Below, piece by piece: positions 20,021 to 28,619 of a DNA stretch of 64,000 nucleotides. The DNA is from an uncultured Pelagibacteraceae bacterium (GTDB lineage: Bacteria > Pseudomonadota > Alphaproteobacteria > Pelagibacterales > Pelagibacteraceae), in contig CAJQRF010000003.1 of the NCBI GenBank assembly GCA_905612235.1, forward strand, positions 27,594 through 91,593. The letters are read 5' to 3'. The notes below the pieces were generated by a model, which worked only from the letters and a program-made list of their open reading frames with translations, was not told the origin of the DNA and made no database searches. Positions within the stretch are counted from its first letter, which is position 1. Every line of letters starts with the position of its first letter. A program made the translations under genes and the position numbers.

Positions 20021-21109
20021 TTATTTTGAGTCTAATGCTCTACTATCTTTGCTGTTCCAACCAACATTAATTGTGTTTCCTAATTTTATATCCATATTAG
20101 AAGAGCTGTTTGGAATTTTTAATATAAATTGTTTGTTACCTAATAAATCTAATCTAATCCTAGTATGATCTCCATGGTAAATAACTTCCTCTATTTTACC
20201 TTTATGATTATTTTCCATTTTTGAAGATGGATTAATTAATGCTCTTTCTGGTCTAAGAGATACTGTTGTTTTTTCTCCTTTTGATTTAACTGTAATTGGA
20301 TTTGCAAATATTTCTGCACCTGTGTTTAATTTCACTTTACATTTATCTTTTGTTATTTCAATAACTTCTCCAACAAAAGTATTACTCTCCCCAATAAATT
20401 CTGCAACAAATGAATTTACCGGTTCTTCATATAATTGATCTGGTCTTGATAGCTGTTGAACTTTACCATCATTAAATACTGCAATACGATTTGACATTGT
20501 TAATGCTTCACTTTGATCATGAGTTACATAAACAACTGTTACTCCAATACTTTCATGAATATGTTTAATTTCATATTGCATTTGTTCTCTTAAATTTTTA
20601 TCTAACGCTCCTAAAGGCTCATCCATAAGAACCACTTGAGGATCAAATACTAATGCTCTAGCTACTGCTACTCTTTGTTGTTGACCGCCTGATAATTGCA
20701 TCGGCATTCTACTTTCGAATCCTTGCAATGAAACCATTGATAAAGCTTTATCAATTTTTTTATTAGCTTCATCTTTTGGAATCTTTCTAACTCTAAGTGG
20801 AAAAGCTAAATTTTCGTATACCGTCATGTGAGGAAATAGTGCATAGTTTTGAAATACCATTCCAATTCCTCTTTTGTGAGGAGGAATATTAGAAATAGGA
20901 TTTGAGTCTAAATAAATTTCACCATTAGTTGGTGTTTCAAAACCAGCTAACATCATCAAGCAAGTTGTTTTTCCTGAACCAGATGGTCCAAGCATTGTGA
21001 CAAACTCTCCTTCGGCAATATCTAAGTTTAAGCCTTTGACTACTAAAACTTTGCCATCGTAGCTTTTATCAATGTTATCAAATTTTACAAAACTGTCTGA
21101 ATTACCCAT
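20021..21109 (-). CDS. potA: Polyamine-type ABC transporter ATP-binding protein
   Basis: Walker A GPSGSGKTT, signature LSGGQQQRVAVARAL, Walker B VLMDEPLGALD, C-terminal TOBE-like region. Confidence 0.95.
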   Translation of the reverse strand: MGNSDSFVKFDNIDKSYDGKVLVVKGLNLDIAEGEFVTMLGPSGSGKTTCLMMLAGFETPTNGEIYLDSNPISNIPPHKRGIGMVFQNYALFPHMTVYENLAFPLRVRKIPKDEANKKIDKALSMVSLQGFESRMPMQLSGGQQQRVAVARALVFDPQVVLMDEPLGALDKNLREQMQYEIKHIHESIGVTVVYVTHDQSEALTMSNRIAVFNDGKVQQLSRPDQLYEEPVNSFVAEFIGESNTFVGEVIEITKDKCKVKLNTGAEIFANPITVKSKGEKTTVSLRPERALINPSSKMENNHKGKIEEVIYHGDHTRIRLDLLGNKQFILKIPNSSSNMDIKLGNTINVGWNSKDSRALDSK

Positions 21110-21153
21110 AACTTCTAAATATTAAGCATTTGTTAAAAATTATTTCAAGATAT

Positions 21154-22323
21154 TTATCCTTTAATGTGCAAATCTCTAGATAAATTGCAGAATAATTCTG
21201 AACCTTTTTCAGTAACTCTCACTGCTTCACTGGCTTCTACGCCCCATTCTCCAAATTGCATAACAGCAATCATATGAAAGGTTACATTTGGTTTTAGAAT
21301 GGTTTTATCACCTTTTGATATATTTAAAGTTTGTTCTCCCCAATCAGGAGGATAACCAATACCTATAGAGTAACCCGTTCTAGATTCCTTTTTAATTCCA
21401 TACTTATCTAGCACGCCCCAAAACTTTTGAGCTACATCATCAGCTGTATTTCCGGGTTTTGTAACTGAAATTCCTGCATCTAATGCTTCATTAGTAGCTT
21501 TCATCGTATCTATTTTTTTTTGATTTTTTTCTCCTAAAAGGACTGTTCTAGCCATAGGACAATGATATCTTTTATGAACACCAGATATTTCAATAATAGT
21601 AGCTTCTCCTTTAACAAATTCATCTTCAGTGGCTGTCAAATGTGAAGCTGATGTTCCCTTCCCTGTTGGCAGTAAAGTTGCGATACTAGAATAATCTCCG
21701 CCAAACTCAGGTGTACCATTAAACAAAGATTTTTGAATATCTGCTACAGCATCACACTGTCTAACCCCAGGGTTAATAATATCAAAAGCTGTTTTCATTG
21801 TTTTTTCACTTATTTGAGCTGCTGCTTGCATTAATTTAATTTCTGCATCTGATTTGACAACTCTTACCCAATTTACTAAACGTTCCGCGTCTTTAAATTT
21901 TGCATTCGATAAACCCTTTTTTATTGTTTCATAACAAAATGCAGTAAAATAATGACTATCCATTTCTAGACCAATACTAGACTTGTCCCACTTTCTATCT
22001 TTTATTATTTCTACTAAATATTGGTAAGGATGAAGCGGCCATGTGTGAATATACTTTTCGCCATATGCTATAATGTTTTTATGCTGCACATAAGTTTTGA
22101 TATATCCACCACCAGCATCTTGCGCTCTAAGGAAGCAAATTGGCTCATCTTCATTAATGTGAACTAAAACACATTGGGCATAATAAAAAGACCATGCGTC
22201 ATACCCCGTAAGATAATTCATATTAGCGGGATCATGAGAAATTAATAAATCAATACCTTGTTTTTGCATTGATTCTTTTATTTTTTTTAATCGTTCTTTA
22301 TATTCTTTTTTTTCAAAGAGCAT
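21154..22323 (-). CDS. M24-family ectoine hydrolase-like protein (DoeA/EutD-like)
   Basis: ERLKKIKESMQKQGIDLLISHDPANMNYLTGYDAWSFYYAQCVLV, YHCPMARTVLLG, RTGYSIGIGYPPDWGEQTLNI; closely resembles DoeA/EutD as recalled. Start likely MLFEKKEY at 22323. Confidence 0.75.
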   Translation of the reverse strand: MLFEKKEYKERLKKIKESMQKQGIDLLISHDPANMNYLTGYDAWSFYYAQCVLVHINEDEPICFLRAQDAGGGYIKTYVQHKNIIAYGEKYIHTWPLHPYQYLVEIIKDRKWDKSSIGLEMDSHYFTAFCYETIKKGLSNAKFKDAERLVNWVRVVKSDAEIKLMQAAAQISEKTMKTAFDIINPGVRQCDAVADIQKSLFNGTPEFGGDYSSIATLLPTGKGTSASHLTATEDEFVKGEATIIEISGVHKRYHCPMARTVLLGEKNQKKIDTMKATNEALDAGISVTKPGNTADDVAQKFWGVLDKYGIKKESRTGYSIGIGYPPDWGEQTLNISKGDKTILKPNVTFHMIAVMQFGEWGVEASEAVRVTEKGSELFCNLSRDLHIKG

Positions 22324-22325
22324 TT

Positions 22326-23075
22326 TTAATTCCTTAAAAGTTTTCCATATCCATCTATTGGAGATTTGTATCCGACAGATCTGATAGTGTCCCAAATTAG
22401 AGTTTGATTACTAGAAAAAACTGGTTTACTTATTTTTTTTTCAACTTCATCAAGAATTTCTAAAGCAGGTAACGCTGTGCACGATATAAAAAGTGCATCG
22501 GCTCCACTTGTGTCTAACTTGATTAATGTTTCAGATAAATACTTCGGGTCAATATTTGCAAAATCTGAATCTAAATCTAAATTGAAAGTACCAAATGAAA
22601 GTACGCCAATATTTTTTTTAGAAAAATATTCATAAATAGTTTTATTTACAGACTCTGGGTAAGGTGTAAAAACTGCAATTTTTTTTATATTCATTAATTT
22701 AAATGCTTTAATGGCTGATGTAATTGGTGTTGTTACATAGCAATCTGGTTTAGCTAGTTGAACTTTTTCTTTAACTTTATCCTCTCCAATAGCTATCGTT
22801 CCTGATGTACATCCATAAGCTACTGTATTAATTTTTTCACCTGGTAAAATTTTTTCAGTAATTCCCTCTATTTGATCATACATTTTTAAAAGATTTTCTT
22901 TAGTCAAAGGGTTTTCGTTATGAATCCGGTTTACAAATACATCTATCGGTAATTGATTGCATATAGAATTAAAATCTTTTTCTATAGTGAGGTCAGTAGT
23001 CAGAGCGAGCAAACCAACTTTAGGGTTATATTCTTCTTTAAACTTTGGTTTTATATATTTTGATTTTATTGCCAT
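22326..23075 (-). CDS. Asp/Glu racemase / arylmalonate decarboxylase superfamily protein, EutA-like
   Basis: VGLLALTTDLTIEKDF...VDVFVNRIHNENPLTKENL...AYGCTSGTIAIG...FISCTALPALEILDEVE..I.KPVFSSNQTLIWD. Confidence 0.75.
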   Translation of the reverse strand: MAIKSKYIKPKFKEEYNPKVGLLALTTDLTIEKDFNSICNQLPIDVFVNRIHNENPLTKENLLKMYDQIEGITEKILPGEKINTVAYGCTSGTIAIGEDKVKEKVQLAKPDCYVTTPITSAIKAFKLMNIKKIAVFTPYPESVNKTIYEYFSKKNIGVLSFGTFNLDLDSDFANIDPKYLSETLIKLDTSGADALFISCTALPALEILDEVEKKISKPVFSSNQTLIWDTIRSVGYKSPIDGYGKLLRN

Positions 23076-23079
23076 CAGA

Positions 23080-24285
23080 TTATTTTATTATGTTGTGTTC
23101 TGGTCCAAAAGGAAATTTTGTAATATCTTCAGTGCTATTTTCTTTAACTACAAGAATATCGTGCTCTCGATAACCACCAGCCCCCGGTTTTCCTTCAGGA
23201 ATTAAAATCATAGGCTCCATAGAAACAACCATGTTCTTTTCCAAAATTGTTTCTACATCTTCTCTAAGTTCAAGCTTACCTTCCCGTCCATAGTAATGAC
23301 TTAATACTCCGAATGAATGTCCGTAACCAAAAGTACGGTATTGAAGATATCCAAGTTCAGCAAATAATTCATTTAACTCTGCAGTAATTTCTGAACATTT
23401 TGCTCCTGGTTTAATAAGTTCTATTCCTCTTTTATGAACTTTTACATTTGCTTCCCAAGCTTTTAAAGAAGCATCATTAGCTTCTCCAACAAAAAGTGTT
23501 CTTTCTAAAGCAGTATAATATCCAGAAATCATAGGAAAGGTATTAAGAGAAAGTATGTCTCCATAACCAAGTTTTCTAGTAGTTGCTGGATTATGAGCTC
23601 CATCTGTATTAATTCCAGATTGAAACCAAACCCATGTATCTCTTAATTCAGAATGAGGATGAAACTTAACTATAGCTTTTTCCATAGCATCGCGTCCGGC
23701 CATAGCAATATCTATTTCGGACACACCAACCTTAATTTCTTTTACTAAAGCCTCCCCACCAATATCAGCAATTTTCGCACCACTGGTTATTAAAGCAATC
23801 TCTTCTTCAGATTTAATCATTCTTTTCATCATCACCATGGGAGCAATGTCAATTAATTCAGTATCACCCAGAACATCTTTTAAATTTTTGTATCGTTCTA
23901 AAGTTAAATGGTCATTTTCAACACCTACTCTTTTTACATTTTTTAAAAGATAAATAATTGCTTTTAAATAATTATCTCTTTGCCAGTCTGTATAAATCAA
24001 ATTTTCTCCATAACATCTTCTCCATGGTTGACCCGCATCAATGTTTGCTGAAATAACTATATTACTTTTAGAAGTGACTATGCATGCATAAGGTCTACCA
24101 AAAGAACAATATAAAAATCCAGAGTAGTAAGCTATATTGTGCATAGAAGTTAAAATAACAGCATCAAGATTTTTTTTAGAAATTATATCCCGCAGGCTCT
24201 TTAGTCGATTTTCGTATTCATTGTCTGTAAAAGGAAGTTGAGCTTTAGATCCATTTTTAAGTTGAAAAAAATTTGGTCTCTCCAT
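23080..24285 (-). CDS. Creatinase-like (creatine amidinohydrolase) M24-family protein
   Basis: HNIAYYSGFLYCSFGRPYA, SANIDAGQPWRRCYGENLIYTDWQRDNY, DTWVWFQSGINTDGAHNPATTRKLGYGDILSLNTFPMISGYYTALERTLF, YRTFGYGHSFGVLSHYYGRE, VVSMEPMILIPEGKPGAGGYREHDIL; near-continuous resemblance to Pseudomonas creatinase as recalled. Confidence 0.85.
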   Translation of the reverse strand: MERPNFFQLKNGSKAQLPFTDNEYENRLKSLRDIISKKNLDAVILTSMHNIAYYSGFLYCSFGRPYACIVTSKSNIVISANIDAGQPWRRCYGENLIYTDWQRDNYLKAIIYLLKNVKRVGVENDHLTLERYKNLKDVLGDTELIDIAPMVMMKRMIKSEEEIALITSGAKIADIGGEALVKEIKVGVSEIDIAMAGRDAMEKAIVKFHPHSELRDTWVWFQSGINTDGAHNPATTRKLGYGDILSLNTFPMISGYYTALERTLFVGEANDASLKAWEANVKVHKRGIELIKPGAKCSEITAELNELFAELGYLQYRTFGYGHSFGVLSHYYGREGKLELREDVETILEKNMVVSMEPMILIPEGKPGAGGYREHDILVVKENSTEDITKFPFGPEHNIIK

Positions 24286-24414
24286 TGAAATTCCTTAAAT
24301 AATTGAGTTAATGCTTGAAAAACTAGCATAAAAATTTTGCTAACTCTATTTTAAAATTATTGCATTATATCTCTACCTTATTTAAGATAAACATATCAAG
24401 CGATACATAACTCG

Positions 24415-24427
24415 TCGTAAATTACGA
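24415..24427. promoter_or_regulatory. Candidate operator in the divergent promoter region
   Basis: Perfect odd palindrome TCGTAA-A-TTACGA between the divergent creatinase-like and LLM genes. Confidence 0.4.
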
Positions 24428-24471
24428 AAGTGGGATCGGTCGACTTTAAAATTACTTTAAAGGAGCTGATA

Positions 24472-25638
24472 ATGAAATTTGGATATTTTTGTAACACTAC
24501 TAATTGGACAAACAAACCTCATACTGAAATTTTGGACGAAGCTAGAGATATTGCTAAATACTGCGATGCAAATAACTGGAATTCTATATGGTTTACTGAA
24601 CATCATTTTAATCATGAAGGCATGGAAGCATGTCCAAACCCACTAATGATGTGCACAGATATTGCTGCAAGAACAAAACAAATAAGATTAGGGCAAGCTT
24701 GCAATACTATAACTTTTTGGAACCCAATTAGATTAGCAGAAGATATAGCGACTCTGGATCATCTTTCTAATGGAAGAGTTGAAGTTGGAATTGGCAGAGG
24801 TGTTTATGGAAGAGAGGCTGTGCATTTAAATGTAGAAGCAGATTTAAAAGACCAAGCAAAAAACAAAAGGCTGTTCCAAGAAACTTTGTTAATAATGAAA
24901 AAAGCTTGGACAGAAAAATTTTTTAATCATAAAGGGGAATTTTATGTTTACCCTTCTCCAAATTACGTTTGGCAGCATGACATGAGTCCACCTAATAAAG
25001 AAACTGTGGATCTAAAAACTAATGAAATAAAAAAAATCAGCGTTATCCCGCAGCCTTATCAAAAACCTCATCCTCCTATAACGCAAGTTGTTGATTCGGT
25101 TAGTTCAATTGAATGGGCGGCAAAAAATGGAATTAATTGTATTATGTGGATACCAACTGTAAAAACTTTAAAGAAACGATTTGAAGTTTACAAGAATGCA
25201 AAATCTGAGACAGAAAAAAGAGATGTGCCTATGGGGGAAGGAATTACTTTAGTTAGAGATATGTTTGTTGCTGAAACAATGGAGGATGCAAAAAAATTAG
25301 CAGGGGAACACATGGTCAATTATATGAAATGGGTTTGCCATTGGAGAGGGTTGGGAAATCATATGGATCCTAACGAAGATCTGCCTGTGACTAAAGGTAA
25401 AACAGATTTATTAAATTATGAATTTTTACATAAAAGAAATATGCTATTTGGAACTCCTGAGTATGTAGTAGAAAAAATAAAAGAATTACAATCAGAGTTA
25501 AATCTTAAAGATCTACTTGTTTGGTCTAATTTTCCAGGAGTTAAGCATGAGGATGCACTAAGAAGTATAAAACTTTTTAATGAAGAGGTAATGCCAAAAA
25601 TTAGCGTGGATAAACAAAATATTAAACGTGCAAGCTAA
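24472..25638 (+). CDS. LLM-class (luciferase-like) flavin-dependent monooxygenase
   Basis: KFGYFCNTTNW, WFTEHHFNHEGM..CPNPLMMCTDIAARTKQIRLGQACNTITFWNPIRLAEDIATLDHLSNGRVEVGIGRG; likely start ATG at 24472 after GGAG. Confidence 0.9.
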   Translation: MKFGYFCNTTNWTNKPHTEILDEARDIAKYCDANNWNSIWFTEHHFNHEGMEACPNPLMMCTDIAARTKQIRLGQACNTITFWNPIRLAEDIATLDHLSNGRVEVGIGRGVYGREAVHLNVEADLKDQAKNKRLFQETLLIMKKAWTEKFFNHKGEFYVYPSPNYVWQHDMSPPNKETVDLKTNEIKKISVIPQPYQKPHPPITQVVDSVSSIEWAAKNGINCIMWIPTVKTLKKRFEVYKNAKSETEKRDVPMGEGITLVRDMFVAETMEDAKKLAGEHMVNYMKWVCHWRGLGNHMDPNEDLPVTKGKTDLLNYEFLHKRNMLFGTPEYVVEKIKELQSELNLKDLLVWSNFPGVKHEDALRSIKLFNEEVMPKISVDKQNIKRAS

Positions 25639-25639
25639 T

Positions 25640-26230
25640 ATGGATTTAAAACTTAGAAAATTTTCAAAATTTGTAGATAAGACTTTCATCGAAGGTGGTA
25701 AAGTAGCTAAAGAACCTGTTTTGCTTGTTTCTGTTGCTGCAGTCATTAAAAATCCTTGGTCTGAAGAAGATTTTGTTGAAGATTTAAAACCAACAATATT
25801 AGATTTAGCTCCAAAACTTGGTGATATTCTGGTTCCAGAATTAATAAAAGAAATAGGTTCGCCTGAAAAAATTTTAGCTTATGGAAAAGCTGGAGTTGTA
25901 GGACTGTCTGGTGAAATTGAACATGCGTCTGCTTTTATTCACACTCTAAGATTTGGAAATAAATTTAGAGATGCAGTTGGTGGAACTTCTTATTTAAGTT
26001 TTACAAACATACGAGGACCTGCTGGTTGCAAAATATCTATCCCAATGATGCATAAAACAGATTCAGGTTTAAGACCTTATTATTTAACACATGAATTTAC
26101 TATTCATGATGCTCCTTGTAATGATGAAATTGTAATAGCTATTGGTGGATCCTCTAGTGGAAGAGCGCACGCTAGAACTGGTGACCGCTATCAAGATATG
26201 AAAGAAATGGGAATAAAAAATACTAAATAA
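25640..26230 (+). CDS. PF06684/DUF1185 'amino acid synthesis' family protein
   Basis: MDLKLRKFSKFVDKTFIEGGKVAKEPVLLVSVAAVIKNPW..., KAGVVGLSGEIEHASAFIHTLRFGNKFRDAVGG, GGSSSGRAHARTGDRYQDMKEMG. Confidence 0.8.
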   Translation: MDLKLRKFSKFVDKTFIEGGKVAKEPVLLVSVAAVIKNPWSEEDFVEDLKPTILDLAPKLGDILVPELIKEIGSPEKILAYGKAGVVGLSGEIEHASAFIHTLRFGNKFRDAVGGTSYLSFTNIRGPAGCKISIPMMHKTDSGLRPYYLTHEFTIHDAPCNDEIVIAIGGSSSGRAHARTGDRYQDMKEMGIKNTK

Positions 26231-26256
26231 TTTTAATTTTTAATAGAGATTCACTT

Positions 26257-27045
26257 ATGTCAAATACTTCAGATTCATTTGAAACATACTATAAATATAA
26301 TAAAGTCAATAAGAAAGACCCCATAATATTTATACATGGCATTGGTCTAAATCATGAAATTTGGGAAGATCAAATCAATTATTTTAAAAAATATAACACA
26401 ATTGTTTATGATTTAATTGGTCATGGAAAAACACCTTTTAATAAAAAAACATTAAGTATGAATGATTTTACCAAACAATTACTGAGGTTAGCTGATGGTT
26501 TAAATATAAATAAATTTCATTTAATTGGTTTTTCATTAGGATCACTTATTGCTAGAGACTTTGCGTCCTTATATAGCGATAGATTAAGCACACTAACAAT
26601 TTTTGGTACCGTATATAAAAGATCAGAAGATGAAAAAAGACAGATACTTAATAGGTATGCACTGATGAAACTTAAAAAAGATGTTACTAAAAAAAGAGCT
26701 GTATATAGATGGTTTACAGAAAAATTTATTAGTAAAAATCCTCTAATCTATAAAAAAATATACTCAATGTTAATAAATACCAATCACGAAACATGGTTAA
26801 AAATATATAAACTATTTGTTCATCATGAGGATGATGATGATAAAATAAAAAAAATTACAGCCAATACTCTTGTGGTGACTGGAAGAGATGACATAGGATC
26901 AAAACCTAAAATGAGTGAGGAAATAAGCAAATTAATTCCGGTAAGCCTTTGTAAAATAATAGAAAAAGGTAAACATCTTTGTAATATAGAGTGTTCAGAA
27001 AATTTTAATATAACAATCAAAGAATTTATTGACGATAATGACTAA
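26257..27045 (+). CDS. Alpha/beta hydrolase
   Basis: IIFIHGIGLNHEIW, GFSLGSLIARDFA nucleophile elbow, LVVTGRDD, GKHLCNIE. Confidence 0.9.
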   Translation: MSNTSDSFETYYKYNKVNKKDPIIFIHGIGLNHEIWEDQINYFKKYNTIVYDLIGHGKTPFNKKTLSMNDFTKQLLRLADGLNINKFHLIGFSLGSLIARDFASLYSDRLSTLTIFGTVYKRSEDEKRQILNRYALMKLKKDVTKKRAVYRWFTEKFISKNPLIYKKIYSMLINTNHETWLKIYKLFVHHEDDDDKIKKITANTLVVTGRDDIGSKPKMSEEISKLIPVSLCKIIEKGKHLCNIECSENFNITIKEFIDDND

Positions 27046-28519
27046 GCTTAAAGAATATAAAATGTTTATTGATGGAGAGTGGATAGACTCTGAGAGTAAA
27101 AAAACATTTGAAACTTTAAATCCTGAAAATAATGAACCTTGGGCAAAAGTGCCTGAAGCAAGTGCTAAAGATGTCAATAAAGCTGTCAAAGCTGCACAAA
27201 AAGCTTTTGAAGGTGAGTGGCCTAAACTATTACCAAGAGAGCGAGGCAAGTTCCTAAGAGCAATAGGAAATCAGTTACGAGAAAATGCTGAACTATTAGG
27301 AAAAATTGAAACCATAGATACTGGAAAATTATTTAGGGAAACGAAAAAACAAGCAAACTATATTGCGGAGTATTATGATTACTATGCTGGAATGGCAGAT
27401 AAAGTTGAAGGCGCTGTTCTACCAATTGATAAACCAAATACTCAAGTAATAACAACTAGAATACCCATTGGAGTGATTGCTGCAATTATTCCTTGGAATT
27501 CCCAAATGCTTTTAACCGCAACAAAATTAGCGCCAGCATTAGCAATGGGCAATACTGTCGTAATTAAATCTTCAGAGTTAGCTCCTGCCGTAATGTTTGA
27601 ATTTGCAAAATTGATAGAAAAAACCGGTATCCCAAAAGGAGTTGTAAATGTTATTTCAGGTTTTGGTGACCCATGTGGAAAAGCTTTAACCACACATAAT
27701 CTAGTTGAAAAAATTGCCTTTACAGGAGGACCGGATGCCGCAAGAAATATAATTAGAAATTCTGCAGAAAATTTATCTGAAGTTAGCTTAGAACTTGGAG
27801 GCAAAAGTCCAGTTGCTGTTTTTGAAGACGCAGATCAAGAAAATGCAATTAATGGGATAACTGCTGGAATATTTGGCGCTAGTGGTCAAAGTTGTATTGC
27901 TGGTTCAAGATTATATATACAAAATAGTATTTATGATGAATTTTTAGATAAGTTGTCAATTCGTGCTGAAAAAATTAAGATTGGTGCGCCCATGAATGCT
28001 GATACAGAAATGGGGCCACTCAGTAATTTTAAGCAATTAGAAATAATAGAGAAAAATATCAAGCTTACTGTTGATCAAGGAGGAAAAATAAAATGTGGAG
28101 GTAAAAGGCATTCTTTTTCAAATAAAGGCTATTATTTTCCACCTACAATTATTGAATGTGAAAACCATAATCTTCCTGCTGCCGAAAATGAACTTTTTGG
28201 TCCAGTTCTTTCAGTAATGAAATTCAATGACGAAGCCGAAGTTGTGAATAAAATGAATGATAACCAGTATGGCTTATCTTCGGGTATTTACACAAAAGAT
28301 CTTGGTAGAGGCCTTAGAGTTTCAAAAGCAATTCGAGCAGGAATTACTTTTGTTAATACTTACAGATTAATTTCACCATCCGCACCTTTTGGTGGAATAA
28401 AAGATAGTGGTTACGGTAAAGAAGCTGGGGTTGAATCTATTAAGGATTATACAAGAGTAAAAACAGTTTGGTTCCATACTTCTGATAAACCAACCCAAGA
28501 TCCATTTTCAATGCGATAA
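27038..28519 (+). CDS. Aldehyde dehydrogenase
   Basis: IIPWNSQ, ELGGKSPV, FGASGQSCIAGSR (catalytic Cys), PFGGIKDSGYGKEAGVE. Confidence 0.95.
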   Translation: MTKLKEYKMFIDGEWIDSESKKTFETLNPENNEPWAKVPEASAKDVNKAVKAAQKAFEGEWPKLLPRERGKFLRAIGNQLRENAELLGKIETIDTGKLFRETKKQANYIAEYYDYYAGMADKVEGAVLPIDKPNTQVITTRIPIGVIAAIIPWNSQMLLTATKLAPALAMGNTVVIKSSELAPAVMFEFAKLIEKTGIPKGVVNVISGFGDPCGKALTTHNLVEKIAFTGGPDAARNIIRNSAENLSEVSLELGGKSPVAVFEDADQENAINGITAGIFGASGQSCIAGSRLYIQNSIYDEFLDKLSIRAEKIKIGAPMNADTEMGPLSNFKQLEIIEKNIKLTVDQGGKIKCGGKRHSFSNKGYYFPPTIIECENHNLPAAENELFGPVLSVMKFNDEAEVVNKMNDNQYGLSSGIYTKDLGRGLRVSKAIRAGITFVNTYRLISPSAPFGGIKDSGYGKEAGVESIKDYTRVKTVWFHTSDKPTQDPFSMR

Positions 28520-28619
28520 AGGCAAATCAACCTTATAAATAAAAGAAATTTTCCCATTGAAAAATAAAGTCTAACAGTAAATACTCTATATATTAATAAT
28601 ATTATTAAAGAGGGGAAAT

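Noticed and set aside
21154-24285. Complete ectoine/hydroxyectoine degradation operon
   Set aside because: Only EutA-like and DoeA/EutD-like genes are present; EutB, EutC, DoeB/EutE, DoeC and DoeD are not identifiable in the window.
24286-24471. SAM-type or glycine riboswitch in the divergent spacer
   Set aside because: Could not match a known riboswitch consensus by eye; dyads are reported only as candidate operator or leader structure.
27442-27804. 120-aa minus-strand ORF
   Set aside because: Antisense to the intact aldehyde dehydrogenase.
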